A DNA stretch of 64,000 nucleotides from Desulforamulus reducens MI-1 (GCF_000016165.1 NC_009253.1:3297484-3361483), one strand, 5' to 3'. Shown: positions 1 to 9,798, counted from the stretch's first letter. Made by a program: numbers and translations. Notes: generated by a model from the letters alone, not told the origin.

Positions 1-824
1 TTGCTAAGTTTTTCACCGCAATCCAATAATTGCTCCCTAGTAATCCAACCATTTATATATGCAATCTCTTCAGGTGCAGCAATCTTTATTCCTTGATGCT
101 CTTCAATGGTCTTAACAAAATTTGTTGCTTCAACTAAACTTTGATGAGTACCAGTATCCAACCATGTAAAACCGCGCCCCAATAACTCTACTTCTAATTC
201 ACCTATTTTTAAAAACGCTTCATTTATAGAAGTAATTTCCAGTTCACCGCGTAAAGAAGGCTTAACGGATTTAGCTATATCAACCACCCTATTATCATAA
301 AAGTACAATCCAGTAATTGCATAATTAGATTTCGGAACCTCTGGTTTTTCCTCAACACTAATAACCTTGCCGTTATTATCGAATTCAACTACACCAAACC
401 TTTGTGGATCCTGAACATGATAGCCAAATACGGTAGCCCCACTTTCTTTATTCGCTGCACGTTGAAGTATTTTTCGCATACCATTTCCGTAATAGATGTT
501 ATCTCCTAAAATCATAGCAACAGAGTCTTCACCAATAAACTTTTCTCCAATTAAAAAAGCCTGAGCTAATCCATCCGGGCTCGGCTGAATTTTAAATTCA
601 AGGTTTATCCCAAACTGAGAGCCATTTCCTAACAATGACTTAAAGCGCGGAGTGTCTTCTGGAGTTGAAATAATTAATATATCTTGAATTCCTGCAAGCA
701 TCAAAGTGGAGAGGGGATAATAGATCATAGGTTTATCATAAACTGGAAGTAATTGTTTACTTGTTACCATTGTCAATGGATATAGTCGGGTACCGCTACC
801 ACCAGCTAAAATTATTCCCTTCAT
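1..824 (-). CDS. rfbA: Glucose-1-phosphate thymidylyltransferase (C-terminal end cut by window edge)
   Basis: Makes dTDP-glucose from glucose-1-phosphate and dTTP, the first step of dTDP-L-rhamnose synthesis in the cytoplasm. The reading frame is open from the ATG at 822-824 to the window edge. It starts [18 protein letters not shown], the nucleotide-binding signature of sugar nucleotidyltransferases, and continues with [42 protein letters not shown] and [10 protein letters not shown], all typical of RmlA. About 274 residues are visible, so only a short C-terminal tail is missing (family length near 290). The start is supported by AAGGAG 9 bases upstream. It suggests that rhamnose genes continue to the left and that the polymer of this locus contains a dTDP-sugar. 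Family assignment is certain; the exact sugar made depends on genes outside the window. Confidence 0.95.
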   Translation of the reverse strand, partial: MKGIILAGGSGTRLYPLTMVTSKQLLPVYDKPMIYYPLSTLMLAGIQDILIISTPEDTPRFKSLLGNGSQFGINLEFKIQPSPDGLAQAFLIGEKFIGEDSVAMILGDNIYYGNGMRKILQRAANKESGATVFGYHVQDPQRFGVVEFDNNGKVISVEEKPEVPKSNYAITGLYFYDNRVVDIAKSVKPSLRGELEITSINEAFLKIGELEVELLGRGFTWLDTGTHQSLVEATNFVKTIEEHQGIKIAAPEEIAYINGWITREQLLDCGEKLS

Positions 825-1154
825 CAAATCAGTACTCCTTCCCAATTTCCAATAATATTATTACACACATACAACAACTAGTCTTCCTGTTATTATTAAT
901 TGTTTTACAATAACGAAGAGCAAAGCAAGTCAGTATGTAAGCAATAACTAGCTTGCCGGCAAAACCGTGGCACCTTAATCTTTAAAATACATTTGTATCT
1001 GTAATGACTCTTTACAATAATATAGCTAATTAATTACTAAATATTATTCTAAGCAAATACATGAGAACATAATAGATACTAACCCAAAGAGGCCATTAGA
1101 AATAACTGGATTCATCATCGAGGAAAGGAAACGGCTTGTATAACTTGCATAAGA
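825..1154. other. AT-rich spacer without a recognisable gene
   Basis: About 330 bases separate rfbA from the first glycosyltransferase. I see no open frame resembling a known protein, no clear hairpin with a T-tract, and no word of the mosaic repeat found after 15.9 kb. The rfbA promoter should lie here, but no convincing -35/-10 pair stands out. Confidence 0.5.
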
Positions 1155-2081
1155 TTAATAATGATTCAAAAGAATTCTACCTTTGACACAGATAGTCTTC
1201 ACAAACTCTTCCGCACATGTTCTCTGACTAAATAGAAGTATAAATTTTGATTTTATATTGTGTCTATAACGGCTAACATGTGTCAAAAATATCTTGTCGC
1301 TTTCTTTTAGCTTATCACTATACAAATTCAATATTTGAATTGCTATTTCTTCAAATTGATGTCCCTGTCCTTTTATATGGAACAGTTTGTATAACCTATA
1401 TTTGAATAGGCTAACGCCTTTCTTTATTTCTCCTGAAACATTATTGCTATGTTGCCTATAGAGAATATATGATGATTGGTCAAATACTGTATTTCCTAAG
1501 AAAGCGCAAACCTCAAATAACCAATTATCATGATATATCTTGTTTTCTCCACCTGCCAAGCTAATCGTTTTTAAAGCTTCTTGATTAAAAACACATGTAC
1601 ATCCATATGTAAAAACTCTCGCGAAAGCTTTTTTCTGTGGTTCAAAATTACACGGCACATCAAATGCAAGTTCATTTCGTATGGTTTTCCCATCATATAA
1701 AATTAAGTTTGAAAAATACATATTGGGAAGATCTTCTGATAGCGCTCGTAATTTATCTACTGCTACATTCAGTTTATCAGGGTTCCAAATATCATCCTGA
1801 TCACAGTATGCGTAAAAAGGTGTTTTCTCTTTTTGACCATATACATATTGTGTTAGTAAATGAAAGCTGCGAGTAGCACCGACATTACTTTCTTTTAGTA
1901 AAGTAATATCATATCCATTTGATATATATTCTTCTATTATATCAACAGTATTATCTGAAGAACCGTCATCTCTGATAACAATACTAGCTATCACATTTTT
2001 TTGTGCGAAAACACTATCTAACAATTCACGCAAGTATGCCTGGCCGTTATAGGTTGACAATAATACTGTTACTTTATCCAT
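1155..2081 (-). CDS. Family 2 glycosyltransferase (rhamnosyltransferase-like)
   Basis: Likely adds a sugar, possibly rhamnose, to a lipid-linked polysaccharide precursor at the inner face of the membrane. The 308-residue protein opens with the GT-A nucleotide-binding segment VTVLLSTYNGQAYLRELLDS, followed by IRDDGSSDNT (about residues 36-45) and the metal-binding stretch YCDQDDIWNPDKL (about 91-103). This CDQDD form is common in WsaF/RfbF-like transferases. The C-terminal third is basic and has no clear membrane segment. The start ATG has GAGGT four bases upstream. It lies between rfbA and an insertion-sequence relic in an all-minus-strand polysaccharide locus. The donor sugar cannot be read from the sequence; proximity to rfbA is the only reason to suggest rhamnose. 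Confidence 0.85.
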   Translation of the reverse strand: MDKVTVLLSTYNGQAYLRELLDSVFAQKNVIASIVIRDDGSSDNTVDIIEEYISNGYDITLLKESNVGATRSFHLLTQYVYGQKEKTPFYAYCDQDDIWNPDKLNVAVDKLRALSEDLPNMYFSNLILYDGKTIRNELAFDVPCNFEPQKKAFARVFTYGCTCVFNQEALKTISLAGGENKIYHDNWLFEVCAFLGNTVFDQSSYILYRQHSNNVSGEIKKGVSLFKYRLYKLFHIKGQGHQFEEIAIQILNLYSDKLKESDKIFLTHVSRYRHNIKSKFILLFSQRTCAEEFVKTICVKGRILLNHY

Positions 2082-2188
2082 ATGTACCTCACTTATTCAA
2101 TTTGTTTACTCAACTTTCGCAGTTGTATAGAGCTTGATATTTGATAACTAAAAATCGATAAAAAACAAGGCGGAACCCAATTTTCGGT

Positions 2189-2248
2189 ATAATGGAAGTA
2201 GCACAGCAACCACAAACGAGAAGATCTGTTTCGCTTGACTTCCATTAT
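2189..2248. repeat. 11-bp perfect inverted repeat at the edge of the IS relic
   Basis: ATAATGGAAGT at 2189-2199 is exactly repeated in inverted form as ACTTCCATTAT at 2238-2248, with 38 bases between. It sits just before the transposase relic. It may be a leftover of the element's 5' region or an unrelated stem-loop downstream of the preceding spacer. Confidence 0.4.
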
Positions 2249-2774
2249 GTCAGGTCTTGACAAAGATTTTCAGACCGACTCTACAATGGCGCCAGTTTCA
2301 CGTATTCTGCTGTCGGAAAAAACGGAGATAAATACGGCATGCTTGCATCTGTGCTGGTTGACTGTGATGGCCTTCCGGTCCGGATCGTTTTCGTCCTTAA
2401 CCGAAAGGTTAGCAATATTGTCGACCGATATAATAATTTCGAAGAGAAAATTATCCGGATTTACGGAATTTACCGGGAAAATGAAGTCTATTTCAAAATG
2501 TGCAAATCCTTCTTGGGATTGGCCCAATTCAGAAGCTATGATGCTTGTCAGCATAACGTAGAAAAACCGAGAAAACAAAAATGATCTCACTGCCGGTGGT
2601 ATTTTCTATGATCTTTGTATTGAGCATAAAATATAAATTGCACAAGCATTGGTATTTTTACTTGATCTGTTGGCTCAATCACAACGCGATAAACTGATTT
2701 TATCTAATGAAGCAATTAACGTTGTTCTTGAACATTCCATCATATCTCAAGTCGAGACTAGCAATCAATACTAA
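2200..2774 (+). pseudogene. IS4-family transposase remnant (C-terminal half, frameshifted)
   Basis: Pieces of an IS4-type DDE transposase can be read in more than one frame. From 2273 the frame gives DRLYNGASFTYSAVGKNGDK and VDCDGLPVRIVFVLNR. After an apparent internal loss come EEKIIRIYGIYRENEVYFKM and CKSFLGLAQFRSYDA, which match the IS4 pattern EEIIRIYGKRWxIEVFFKxCKS carrying the catalytic Glu. From 2583 the frame shifts to GGIFYDLCIEH, meets a TAA at 2634-2636, then continues to a stop at 2772-2774. The N-terminal half with the first two catalytic Asp residues is not recognisable. It is the only plus-strand coding trace among the minus-strand glycan genes and marks past insertion. Certainly inactive; subgroup not determined. 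Confidence 0.75.
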
Positions 2775-2800
2775 AGCTTAAAAATCAGTTTAGTCAACTG

Positions 2801-3718
2801 CTAAAGTTGAGTTTGTTTATTCTTTCTTTTTGTCAAATATGCTGCAAAATCGTTATATTTACATTTGCCTCGAAGCTTTAGCGAAATAGCCTTGTGAATA
2901 TAAAAATTGCATATCAGAACAGTGTATTTAGCTCCAACACGTTTTATTGAATATTTGAGTAGTTTGAAAGATGGCTTATAATTATTTTTATCAGTTATTT
3001 TATTATAAATACCTCTAATGCTGTAATCGATAAATATACCATTGCTTTCAAACAAGGGTTTTACATCTTCTATAACCCATTTGCCTCTATAAACACCCAT
3101 TCCTTCATCATTATATCCATAGCTAACAGGTGAATTATCACGATCTTTAACTGTATAGAAAACATCTTTGCTATTAAAAGTCGTACAATTGGCTATTAGT
3201 TCCCAAGTCCATGGGTTATCTTCTTTTCGCCAATAGTTCAATAACTTTTCTGTCTTCCAAACACAAGCCTGCATATTTAACTTATATATCTCAATATCCT
3301 GCATTTTTACATAGCCATTATATTTTCCATCATCTATGCAATTTCGAGGATTTGCTCCAAATGAGAAATAAGCTATATCTTTGTTTTCGTCCATCCATTG
3401 AATTACTTCTGAAATATGATTTTGGTTAATAGGTTTCCTAATAAAAAAATCATCCAAAAAAAGAATGGTATACGGAGTATTTATTGCTTTTAAGCAATTT
3501 ATCATTCTCTCTCCATATGTTTCATTTACAGTATTGTCATTGTGACATGTATAAATATTTAGATCACCATATGAATATGTCTTGCTTTCTGTATTCAACA
3601 ATATCTTTAGTTCACACTTTTTCCAATACTTGTCCAATAAAAAGAAAAATGGGTACCATAAGTCTTCATACTTATCACATGTACAAACTAATATAGTTGC
3701 CTTTTTATTTAGGCCCAT
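2801..3718 (-). CDS. Probable glycosyltransferase of unknown family
   Basis: I do not recognise an established family with certainty. The protein begins MGLNKKATILVCTCDKYEDL, a nucleotide-sugar-binding-like beta-alpha start, and contains TPYTILFLDDFFIRKPI, in which LDDFF could act as the DxD metal site of a GT-A fold. Charged and aromatic residues follow, and a lysine-rich tail ends the chain. There are no membrane segments. A longer frame starts at 3772, but the ATG at 3716-3718 is preferred because GGGGGG lies about 8 bases upstream and alignment-like features begin there. It directly follows the flippase gene and sits in a glycan locus. A role in transferring a sugar or a phosphate-linked substituent is inferred from context. 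Confidence 0.6.
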   Translation of the reverse strand: MGLNKKATILVCTCDKYEDLWYPFFFLLDKYWKKCELKILLNTESKTYSYGDLNIYTCHNDNTVNETYGERMINCLKAINTPYTILFLDDFFIRKPINQNHISEVIQWMDENKDIAYFSFGANPRNCIDDGKYNGYVKMQDIEIYKLNMQACVWKTEKLLNYWRKEDNPWTWELIANCTTFNSKDVFYTVKDRDNSPVSYGYNDEGMGVYRGKWVIEDVKPLFESNGIFIDYSIRGIYNKITDKNNYKPSFKLLKYSIKRVGAKYTVLICNFYIHKAISLKLRGKCKYNDFAAYLTKRKNKQTQL

Positions 3719-3774
3719 ATAATTTATCCCCCCGCAAGTACAATACTGAAAAGAACTATGACAGTACTTCATTG

Positions 3775-5190
3775 CTACTTACGTAATATTTCAAATTCAT
3801 TTCGATGATACAGCCACACATAGGCATATGATAAAATAAAATAAATTATTATTCCTACAACAATTCTTGCTACTGTCGTTATTAAACTATTATTAATATA
3901 AATTTTATGTATACCAATATACATAATTATACCTATTGCAATAAAGGGTAATCCATTAATCAAATATTTTTTAATTTGCATATATTTCCATGCAATAATT
4001 GTCTGTATAATACAAACAGTTCCTTCTGCAATAGTAGTTCCAATCGCTGCTCCTATTGCTCCTAAGCGCGGAATTAATAAAGTATTAATAATAGCATTGA
4101 CAACAGCTCCAAATAAGACGGATAAGCAATAGTTTTTGTCCTTGGAATTTGGTAATAAGTATTGTGTTCGAATAACATTAGCCCAACTGATAAACAAAAT
4201 GGAAGGCAATAAATACATTATTACAGAAACAGAACTGCTAAATTCAGAACCATAAAATACAGGTATAAACTCATCTGCAATTCCAGCCAATCCGAATGTC
4301 ATTGCTACACTCAAAAACATCACAAAAAACATTGTCTCATAATTATATTTCTTCACATTATCGTTTTGCCCATTTGCAACAATGTTTGCAATTCTTGGTA
4401 ACATAACTATTCCAACAGCAGTAATAATTGCAGACGGAATGTTTATTAATTTTTCAGCATTTTCAAAGTATCCAACTTCAGTCATATTTGCCATAGCACC
4501 TAACATAATCTTATCCATATATTTGTAAATACTTACTGCAATGACTGGAATAAAAAGCATTAAATTGGGCTTTATGTGCATACATATTTGTCGCCATGAT
4601 ATACGTTCCCAATGAATATATTTAGGTAAAAGAATCCAATAAATAACTGCATTAATCAATAAACCCCCAGATACAATTCCTGCATAAAGCCATACTTGAT
4701 CTGCACGCTTAATCAGCAATAAAATAGCCAGCAAATTAACAACTTTCGTAATACCGCTTATCAGAGTTGTTAATTTGAACTTTTCTATTCCAAAGTAGAA
4801 CCAACTTATGTCAATAACACCTGAAATAACATAGATATATTGAATTAAGGCCACTAACTTATTACCTTCGTAAAAAAAGCCAACGTATATTCCATATAAA
4901 ATGAGAATGACTAATCCAGTCAACAATTGAAAAATATATATGCTCCAAAAAGTTGAGGATCTTAATTTGTCGTCATCACGAACTCTTGATATAGAGCGAT
5001 TTCCATAATTCAAAACACCCAGCATAGTAAATAGAACAAAATAATGCGCTATTGAGAATGTATAACTATATATGCCTATCCCATCAGCACCTAACACTCT
5101 AGATATATATGGCGCTGTAGTTAGTGGTACAATTAGGGCCAATATTTGATAGCTAATATTATAAATTACATTTCGCTTTATACTTGACAT
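3775..5190 (-). CDS. Polysaccharide repeat-unit flippase (Wzx/PST family)
   Basis: Moves undecaprenyl-linked repeat units across the cytoplasmic membrane for polymerisation outside. The 471-residue protein is hydrophobic throughout, with 12 or more membrane segments. It begins MSSIKRNVIYNISYQILALI and continues VPLTTAPYISRVLGADGIGI, the conserved N-terminal pattern of MATE/PST oligosaccharide flippases (PLxTxPYxxRxLGxxxxG). Further support comes from GVLNYGNRSISRVRDD and from ISWFYFGIEKFK, both common in Firmicute Wzx proteins. Length is normal for the family. The start is an ATG with a weak upstream site. It lies 35 bases after the polymerase-like gene, so the two are probably co-transcribed. 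Visibly AT-rich codon use matches its neighbours. Confidence 0.9.
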   Translation of the reverse strand: MSSIKRNVIYNISYQILALIVPLTTAPYISRVLGADGIGIYSYTFSIAHYFVLFTMLGVLNYGNRSISRVRDDDKLRSSTFWSIYIFQLLTGLVILILYGIYVGFFYEGNKLVALIQYIYVISGVIDISWFYFGIEKFKLTTLISGITKVVNLLAILLLIKRADQVWLYAGIVSGGLLINAVIYWILLPKYIHWERISWRQICMHIKPNLMLFIPVIAVSIYKYMDKIMLGAMANMTEVGYFENAEKLINIPSAIITAVGIVMLPRIANIVANGQNDNVKKYNYETMFFVMFLSVAMTFGLAGIADEFIPVFYGSEFSSSVSVIMYLLPSILFISWANVIRTQYLLPNSKDKNYCLSVLFGAVVNAIINTLLIPRLGAIGAAIGTTIAEGTVCIIQTIIAWKYMQIKKYLINGLPFIAIGIIMYIGIHKIYINNSLITTVARIVVGIIIYFILSYAYVWLYHRNEFEILRK

Positions 5191-5225
5191 ATATTTTATT
5201 CATCCAGTCATTTAATTATCACTGT

Positions 5226-6503
5226 TTATTTATTTAATTGTTTATTTGTAAACACCAATCTATCAATAATCAACGGCCAAGCATAACAAACCACCATAAA
5301 ATTGAAATGCAAAACGGAAAACATAATAAAAGTGCTAAAAAAATAAGCATATCTATATTTATCTCTCACATTTCCCTGTAGTATAAGTTTCCTATACAGT
5401 CGTTGCGCAATATAACCATAAATCCATGAACCAATTACAATACCAATAACACCACCATCAGCATAAAACTCAAAAAACACAGTTGCATATGAATTGAAAC
5501 GATGACCAGAAGTTATATATAAAACAATATTATGCAGGCTGTGGACAACATCCGTCGCTCGTGAGAAAGCTGCTGGCTCACTTAATCCAAATATCAAACC
5601 AAACACAGAAAAGAATGGGGCAAATATACCTCGAAATGAAGTAAATCCATAAGTAAATTGACTGTTGCTTGCCTGCCAAAGTTGAATTCTTTGATCAAAA
5701 TAAGGAATACTCCCAACATAATAAGTGTATAGATTGTAACTAAAACTATATGAATCTTCTCCCCTTCTTACCCTTGAAACAACAATAAAGGCAATAACAA
5801 GCATTACAATTGCAGTAATGAATTTCCATTTATGTCTCTTAATAAAATTAAATCCTTTTTTGGATTCTATAAATGCTATAATAACAACGAAAATTATTAT
5901 ATTAACTAAGTACGTTCTTCTAAAATCCACCAAAAATCTTATCAAAAATAGGCCGATAGCAACTATCAAATATTTTGATTTCCTTTTTTCGAAATACATT
6001 AAAATTGACATTGGAACAAGCATGTACAGTAACGGATAACCAATATATTGCTGCATTATTTCTTCAACATGTGAATATGTGTTCGTTAGTAATGTTTCTT
6101 CGCCACCAACCGTTCTTGCCATCATATTATATATATCTGCTATATTTAACCCTTGAGTAAAATATATTAAGATAACTTTATAATTTACTATAAGCCCAGC
6201 TAAACAAATTACTACTGCGATCCAGTAATATTTATCCGAAAAATTTTTATCACTCAATTTAACACATGGTAATTTTATCTTATTTGCAAACAGTGCGCCA
6301 ACAGTAAAAGCTACCACACCTAATATAATATAAAAGTAGACTGTATCACTAACAGAATATAACCCATATAACTGCAGGCGAGCAAATAGCATTAAAAATC
6401 CAAAAAAACAACTAAAAGTAACAATTGGACTGTAAATTTTCCTAGCCCCAATATAGCCAAAACTCCCAATAGCAAAGCACATACTTATTGCAATATAGCT
6501 CAA
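5226..6503 (-). CDS. O-antigen/EPS polymerase-like membrane protein (Wzy-type)
   Basis: Probably joins repeat units on the outer face of the membrane. The 425-residue protein has at least ten hydrophobic segments and little conserved sequence, as is usual for Wzy. A long non-membrane loop around residues 235-345 contains SRVRRGEDSYSFSYNLYTYY and YDFDQR-like text (VGSIPYFDQRI), which resembles the large periplasmic/extracellular loop of oligosaccharide repeat unit polymerases. The likely start is TTG at 6501-6503, with AGAGGTG ten bases upstream. Assignment rests on topology and on position between the flippase and an acyltransferase; no other polymerase candidate is visible in the locus. Confidence 0.75.
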   Translation of the reverse strand: MSYIAISMCFAIGSFGYIGARKIYSPIVTFSCFFGFLMLFARLQLYGLYSVSDTVYFYIILGVVAFTVGALFANKIKLPCVKLSDKNFSDKYYWIAVVICLAGLIVNYKVILIYFTQGLNIADIYNMMARTVGGEETLLTNTYSHVEEIMQQYIGYPLLYMLVPMSILMYFEKRKSKYLIVAIGLFLIRFLVDFRRTYLVNIIIFVVIIAFIESKKGFNFIKRHKWKFITAIVMLVIAFIVVSRVRRGEDSYSFSYNLYTYYVGSIPYFDQRIQLWQASNSQFTYGFTSFRGIFAPFFSVFGLIFGLSEPAAFSRATDVVHSLHNIVLYITSGHRFNSYATVFFEFYADGGVIGIVIGSWIYGYIAQRLYRKLILQGNVRDKYRYAYFFSTFIMFSVLHFNFMVVCYAWPLIIDRLVFTNKQLNK

Positions 6504-6586
6504 ACTTAGCTTGCACCTCTTTTTTGTAGTCTAAACTGCAAATAATTCTTTAATTTTCATACTATATCAAGCAAATACTTTTATTC

Positions 6587-7609
6587 CTATCTCCAACCAT
6601 TACATACTTTCCATATATGTGGGAAATATTTAGACAATAATGTTGCAGCACATACAATAATTGTCAAAATCACAAAAGGTGTTAACATATATTCTGCAAT
6701 TAAAAGCCAGCTATCAGCAAATACAACTCTCGATGTTACGTACTGCACTACAGATATTAGCGGCATATGCACGCAGTATGTAAAAAATGAATACCGCATA
6801 TAAAATTTTACCTGTATTTTACTACTATCATAACTACACAAAAGAAGCATGATGAATGGACATATAAGCCTGAATAAGTAGAAAGCCAATTCTCCATAAA
6901 TATCCATATCGCCAGTTGTGTTTGGCAAAAACCAAGCACTGCAAAGGAATAGTATACAACTCAACGGCACTACTATCTTCTTTTTATTATTGCGCAAGGA
7001 AAAGAAATTAAATGTTCCGTAATATACTGCGACATAAGCACCAAACAAATATATTGACGTCCAATAGATAAAACACCTGTAACTAGCTACACCAAATATT
7101 GACAAAAGAGCAGTTATTCCTAACACTATAATGGATACATATTTTCTATTTATCACCCAATATATTAGCGGAGATAAAATGGATAATATCATCAATTCAC
7201 GTATAAACCACAAAGGCATGGTAGAACTGCTGATAATAGAAACTATTAACTCATTAAAATTAAATGTAATATTATTAAACAAAATATACTTATAATAGCC
7301 TAAGATATTATACAGAATATAGGGGATTAATAAAGAAAATAATCTTTTCTTCAGTTTATATACATAGTAGTTAACTGATTGCTTATATGTTTTAAAAAAA
7401 AGAAATGCAGATATAAAAAAGAAAATCGGAACTGCGCACTCTGATATGTTATACATATAACGCTCTATAACATACGCAACTCTATAAACGCCCTGCCCCA
7501 CTATGGCATCATAGTCAACGTCTATATTGAAGCAGTGATGGAATATAATTAATACAGATAATATAAAACTGGTTATTGTGAGTTGCCATGTTAAGCGATT
7601 GTCTTCCAT
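6587..7609 (-). CDS. Acyltransferase family 3 membrane protein
   Basis: Likely adds an acetyl or other acyl group to a sugar of the exported polysaccharide, with the acyl donor on the cytoplasmic side. About 340 residues with around ten membrane segments. The first segment is followed by IIFHHCFNIDVDYD, carrying the His of the family, and the second by CAVPIFFFISAFLFFKTYKQ, the VPxFFxxSGF-like motif of acyltransferase 3 proteins. A longer frame begins at a GTG at 7636. The ATG at 7607-7609 is better because GGAG lies 7 bases before it. The gene lies 33 bases downstream of a GT2 gene, so it belongs to the same transcription unit. Confidence 0.88.
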   Translation of the reverse strand: MEDNRLTWQLTITSFILSVLIIFHHCFNIDVDYDAIVGQGVYRVAYVIERYMYNISECAVPIFFFISAFLFFKTYKQSVNYYVYKLKKRLFSLLIPYILYNILGYYKYILFNNITFNFNELIVSIISSSTMPLWFIRELMILSILSPLIYWVINRKYVSIIVLGITALLSIFGVASYRCFIYWTSIYLFGAYVAVYYGTFNFFSLRNNKKKIVVPLSCILFLCSAWFLPNTTGDMDIYGELAFYLFRLICPFIMLLLCSYDSSKIQVKFYMRYSFFTYCVHMPLISVVQYVTSRVVFADSWLLIAEYMLTPFVILTIIVCAATLLSKYFPHIWKVCNGWR

Positions 7610-7642
7610 TTTTTTCTCCATGTATATCATTTCCACAATAAA

Positions 7643-8536
7643 CTATATTTTGCGATAGCACCATTCAATAATTGACTTGCAATTAAGTCTTGCTAAAATA
7701 TATACCCAAAAGCGTGTTATCCGAAATCCGCTCCCTGATACACCGATCCACAAATCGTCATACCGTGTCTTTTCTTCCGTAAATATGGAATGCACACCCA
7801 TAAACCAATGAATCTGGACAAAAGCTTCATTGCATTCTTCGAAGCCTAACCTATTTTTCTCATACAATCTATCCAGTGCAAACAAAGTCTTTTTATGACC
7901 AGTTGAAGATGTAATACTAACAGTCTGAAATTCTTGTTCCATTAATGCTTTTTCGACGTAGCAAAAGCGATAATTCTGGCTGAGCCGAAGCGCAAGATCC
8001 CAATCTTGATATCTCGGCATGGCTGCATCGAATTGTACGTGTTCAAAGCATTCTCTTTTTCCTAAAATAGTTCCAGTAGTAATAGAATTACACCAAAGTA
8101 ATGAATCATATAATTGTTTACCTTCTTTAGGTTCTGCATAAACAATCTTCTCATTTTTATTCCGATCAGTATACTTATAATTACTCACACATATATCTGC
8201 TTCACACTGCTTTAGTTTAAGCATCTGTAATTCAATTTTTTGTGGTACAAATTTATCATCACTATCCAAAAAGGCTATATATTTTCCGTGCGCAATTGAT
8301 ACACCTGTGTTTCGAGCAACACAAGCGCCACTATTCTTAGCCAATCGATAGTATATTACTTTATCATTATCTCCATATTTTTCCTGCACAATTTTTTCCG
8401 TCTTATCTGTTGATGCATCATCAATAACACATACTTCTATCGCTTTATACGTTTGATTCAATACACTTTCAATTGACCTTATTATCGTTTTCTCACGATT
8501 GTAAGTTGGTATAACCACAGAAACCAATTCATTCAT
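7643..8536 (-). CDS. Family 2 glycosyltransferase
   Basis: A 297-residue GT-A enzyme that probably extends the lipid-linked repeat unit. It begins MNELVSVVIPTYNREKTIIR, continues VIDDASTDKTEKIVQ (about residues 38-52) and has GKYIAFLDSDDKFVPQK (about 85-101), where DSDD is the expected metal-binding DxD. The sequence YQDWDLALRL near residue 180 is the usual acceptor-side ED/WD motif of EpsH-like transferases. No membrane segment is seen. AAAGG lies 11 bases before the ATG. Upstream of it is a spacer holding a broken acetyltransferase. Sugar specificity is not deducible. Confidence 0.9.
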   Translation of the reverse strand: MNELVSVVIPTYNREKTIIRSIESVLNQTYKAIEVCVIDDASTDKTEKIVQEKYGDNDKVIYYRLAKNSGACVARNTGVSIAHGKYIAFLDSDDKFVPQKIELQMLKLKQCEADICVSNYKYTDRNKNEKIVYAEPKEGKQLYDSLLWCNSITTGTILGKRECFEHVQFDAAMPRYQDWDLALRLSQNYRFCYVEKALMEQEFQTVSITSSTGHKKTLFALDRLYEKNRLGFEECNEAFVQIHWFMGVHSIFTEEKTRYDDLWIGVSGSGFRITRFWVYILARLNCKSIIEWCYRKI

Positions 8537-8601
8537 TACTATTTATACCTTTCGTCGACTTCGCTTGTGAACAATCTTCTAAGTAGTTCTCATTTTTTAT
8601 A

Positions 8602-8850
8602 TCACAATTTCTTAATGTACTTAGCCGGAACACCACCATACAAAGCTCCGTTCTCAATTAAGTTATGGGTAACAACCGCACCTGCTGCAACTACACAATT
8701 ATCTGCAATTTCAACTCCGGGCAATATGGTAACGTTTGCACATATCCAAGTACTATTACGATTTTGACTGATCCTGCCTTATGATCTTTTTCTTTCTTTT
8801 TTGCATTGCTTATATAATCTGTCATATACATTCCTGTTTCCATTAATCAA
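8602..8850 (-). pseudogene. Hexapeptide-repeat acetyltransferase remnant
   Basis: Reading the minus strand, one frame gives NSTWICANVTILPGVEIADN, then CVVAAGAVVTHNLIENGALY and GGVPAKYIKKL followed by TGA at 8602-8604. This is the C-terminal left-handed beta-helix end of a WcaF/LacA-type O-acetyltransferase (GVPAKxIKK signature). Upstream, DYISNAKKKEKDHKAGSVKI is in a different frame, so a one-base shift lies near 8765, and further upstream in-frame stops appear. The catalytic His region and the N-terminal half are missing. The polysaccharide may therefore have lost an O-acetyl group present in an ancestral locus. The fragment lies between two GT2 genes in the same direction. Confidence 0.75.
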
Positions 8851-8982
8851 ACCAACTAGCTAGACCACCATTTGTTTCATGTATGACCTTGACCCTATTT
8901 TATTAACCAAACTTATCTGAATACTTCTTAAAGCTGAGTTAAATTGAAGATATGCAACAAAATATTATTTATATTAAGTTTT

Positions 8983-9798
8983 TCATCTTAAAAAATTTTT
9001 ATATATAAAGTTTTGTATGCTTATAGGACTAACAAACATAAAAAGTTGAGCTATAAACACACATACAAAATCAGAAAACCCCGAAAACCCCATTCTCCAA
9101 AAATTATAAATGGTTAAGATATAACTTTTAGTATTAGTCCAACTACGTCGGCGTTTTGCTAATTCATCATTTGATCGAAATAATAATAAGGCTTCATTCA
9201 AATTAATTGCTCTATAGCCCTTGAAAAGCATTCTTCCGAATAAGTCTACGTCTTGATTACGTCGTAAGTTAGAATAACCACCACAGTCTATTACTTTACT
9301 CTTTTTGTACATAACTGTAGGATGATTAAAAGGACTTCTTCTTTTAGCAAATTCATAAATTTTTTTATGTTGTAAAGGTACAATTCTTCTAGAAATAATC
9401 TGAGTGGGATCATGTTTAAATTCATCTACTATTGTTCCTACTATAACAAGTTTGTCGTCTTCTAAAAATGATTTAAGTTGCTTTTCGCATCTGTCCGGTA
9501 AAGAAATATCATCCGTATCCATTCTTGCTACTAATTCATTTTTACAATGCCTTAGCCCAAGATTAAGGGCTAAACCTAAACCTAGATTTTTTTCACTCAC
9601 AACAATCTTAATTAAATCTGGATAATCCAAATTATACCTATTTAGTACTACTTCAAGCTCATTAGTAAGTAGACCATCTTTAACTATAACAATTTCATCT
9701 GGAGGAACTGATTGATTAATCATGCTTTCTATGCTTTGCTTTAAATACTCGGGTTTTTCCTTTGTATAAAGTGACATTAGTACGCTGTATTTCTCCAC
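8983..9798 (-). CDS. Family 2 glycosyltransferase (AmsE-like)
   Basis: A 271-residue transferase. It starts with YSVLMSLYTKEKPEYLKQSI, the characteristic opening of the AmsE/EpsE-like GT2 branch, followed by PPDEIVIVKDGLLTNEL and NLGLGLALNLGLRHCKNEL. The metal site is in LVARMDTDDISLPDRCEKQ (about residues 88-106), where DTDD serves as the DxD motif. The segment RRNQDVDLFGRMLFKG near residue 180 is the conserved 'QDYDLW' equivalent. The C-terminus has one hydrophobic stretch, so membrane association is possible. GTG is the start codon, with GGAG 8 bases upstream. The gene lies 25 bases after the initiating sugar transferase gene, so it may add the second sugar. Confidence 0.9.
   Translation of the reverse strand: MEKYSVLMSLYTKEKPEYLKQSIESMINQSVPPDEIVIVKDGLLTNELEVVLNRYNLDYPDLIKIVVSEKNLGLGLALNLGLRHCKNELVARMDTDDISLPDRCEKQLKSFLEDDKLVIVGTIVDEFKHDPTQIISRRIVPLQHKKIYEFAKRRSPFNHPTVMYKKSKVIDCGGYSNLRRNQDVDLFGRMLFKGYRAINLNEALLLFRSNDELAKRRRSWTNTKSYILTIYNFWRMGFSGFSDFVCVFIAQLFMFVSPISIQNFIYKNFLR

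Noticed and set aside
2270-2590. Minus-strand frame of 106 codons across the IS relic
   Set aside because: It is the antisense of recognisable IS4 transposase text and has no family features.
8567-8767. Plus-strand 66-codon frame
   Set aside because: It is the complement of the acetyltransferase remnant, which is clearly readable on the minus strand.
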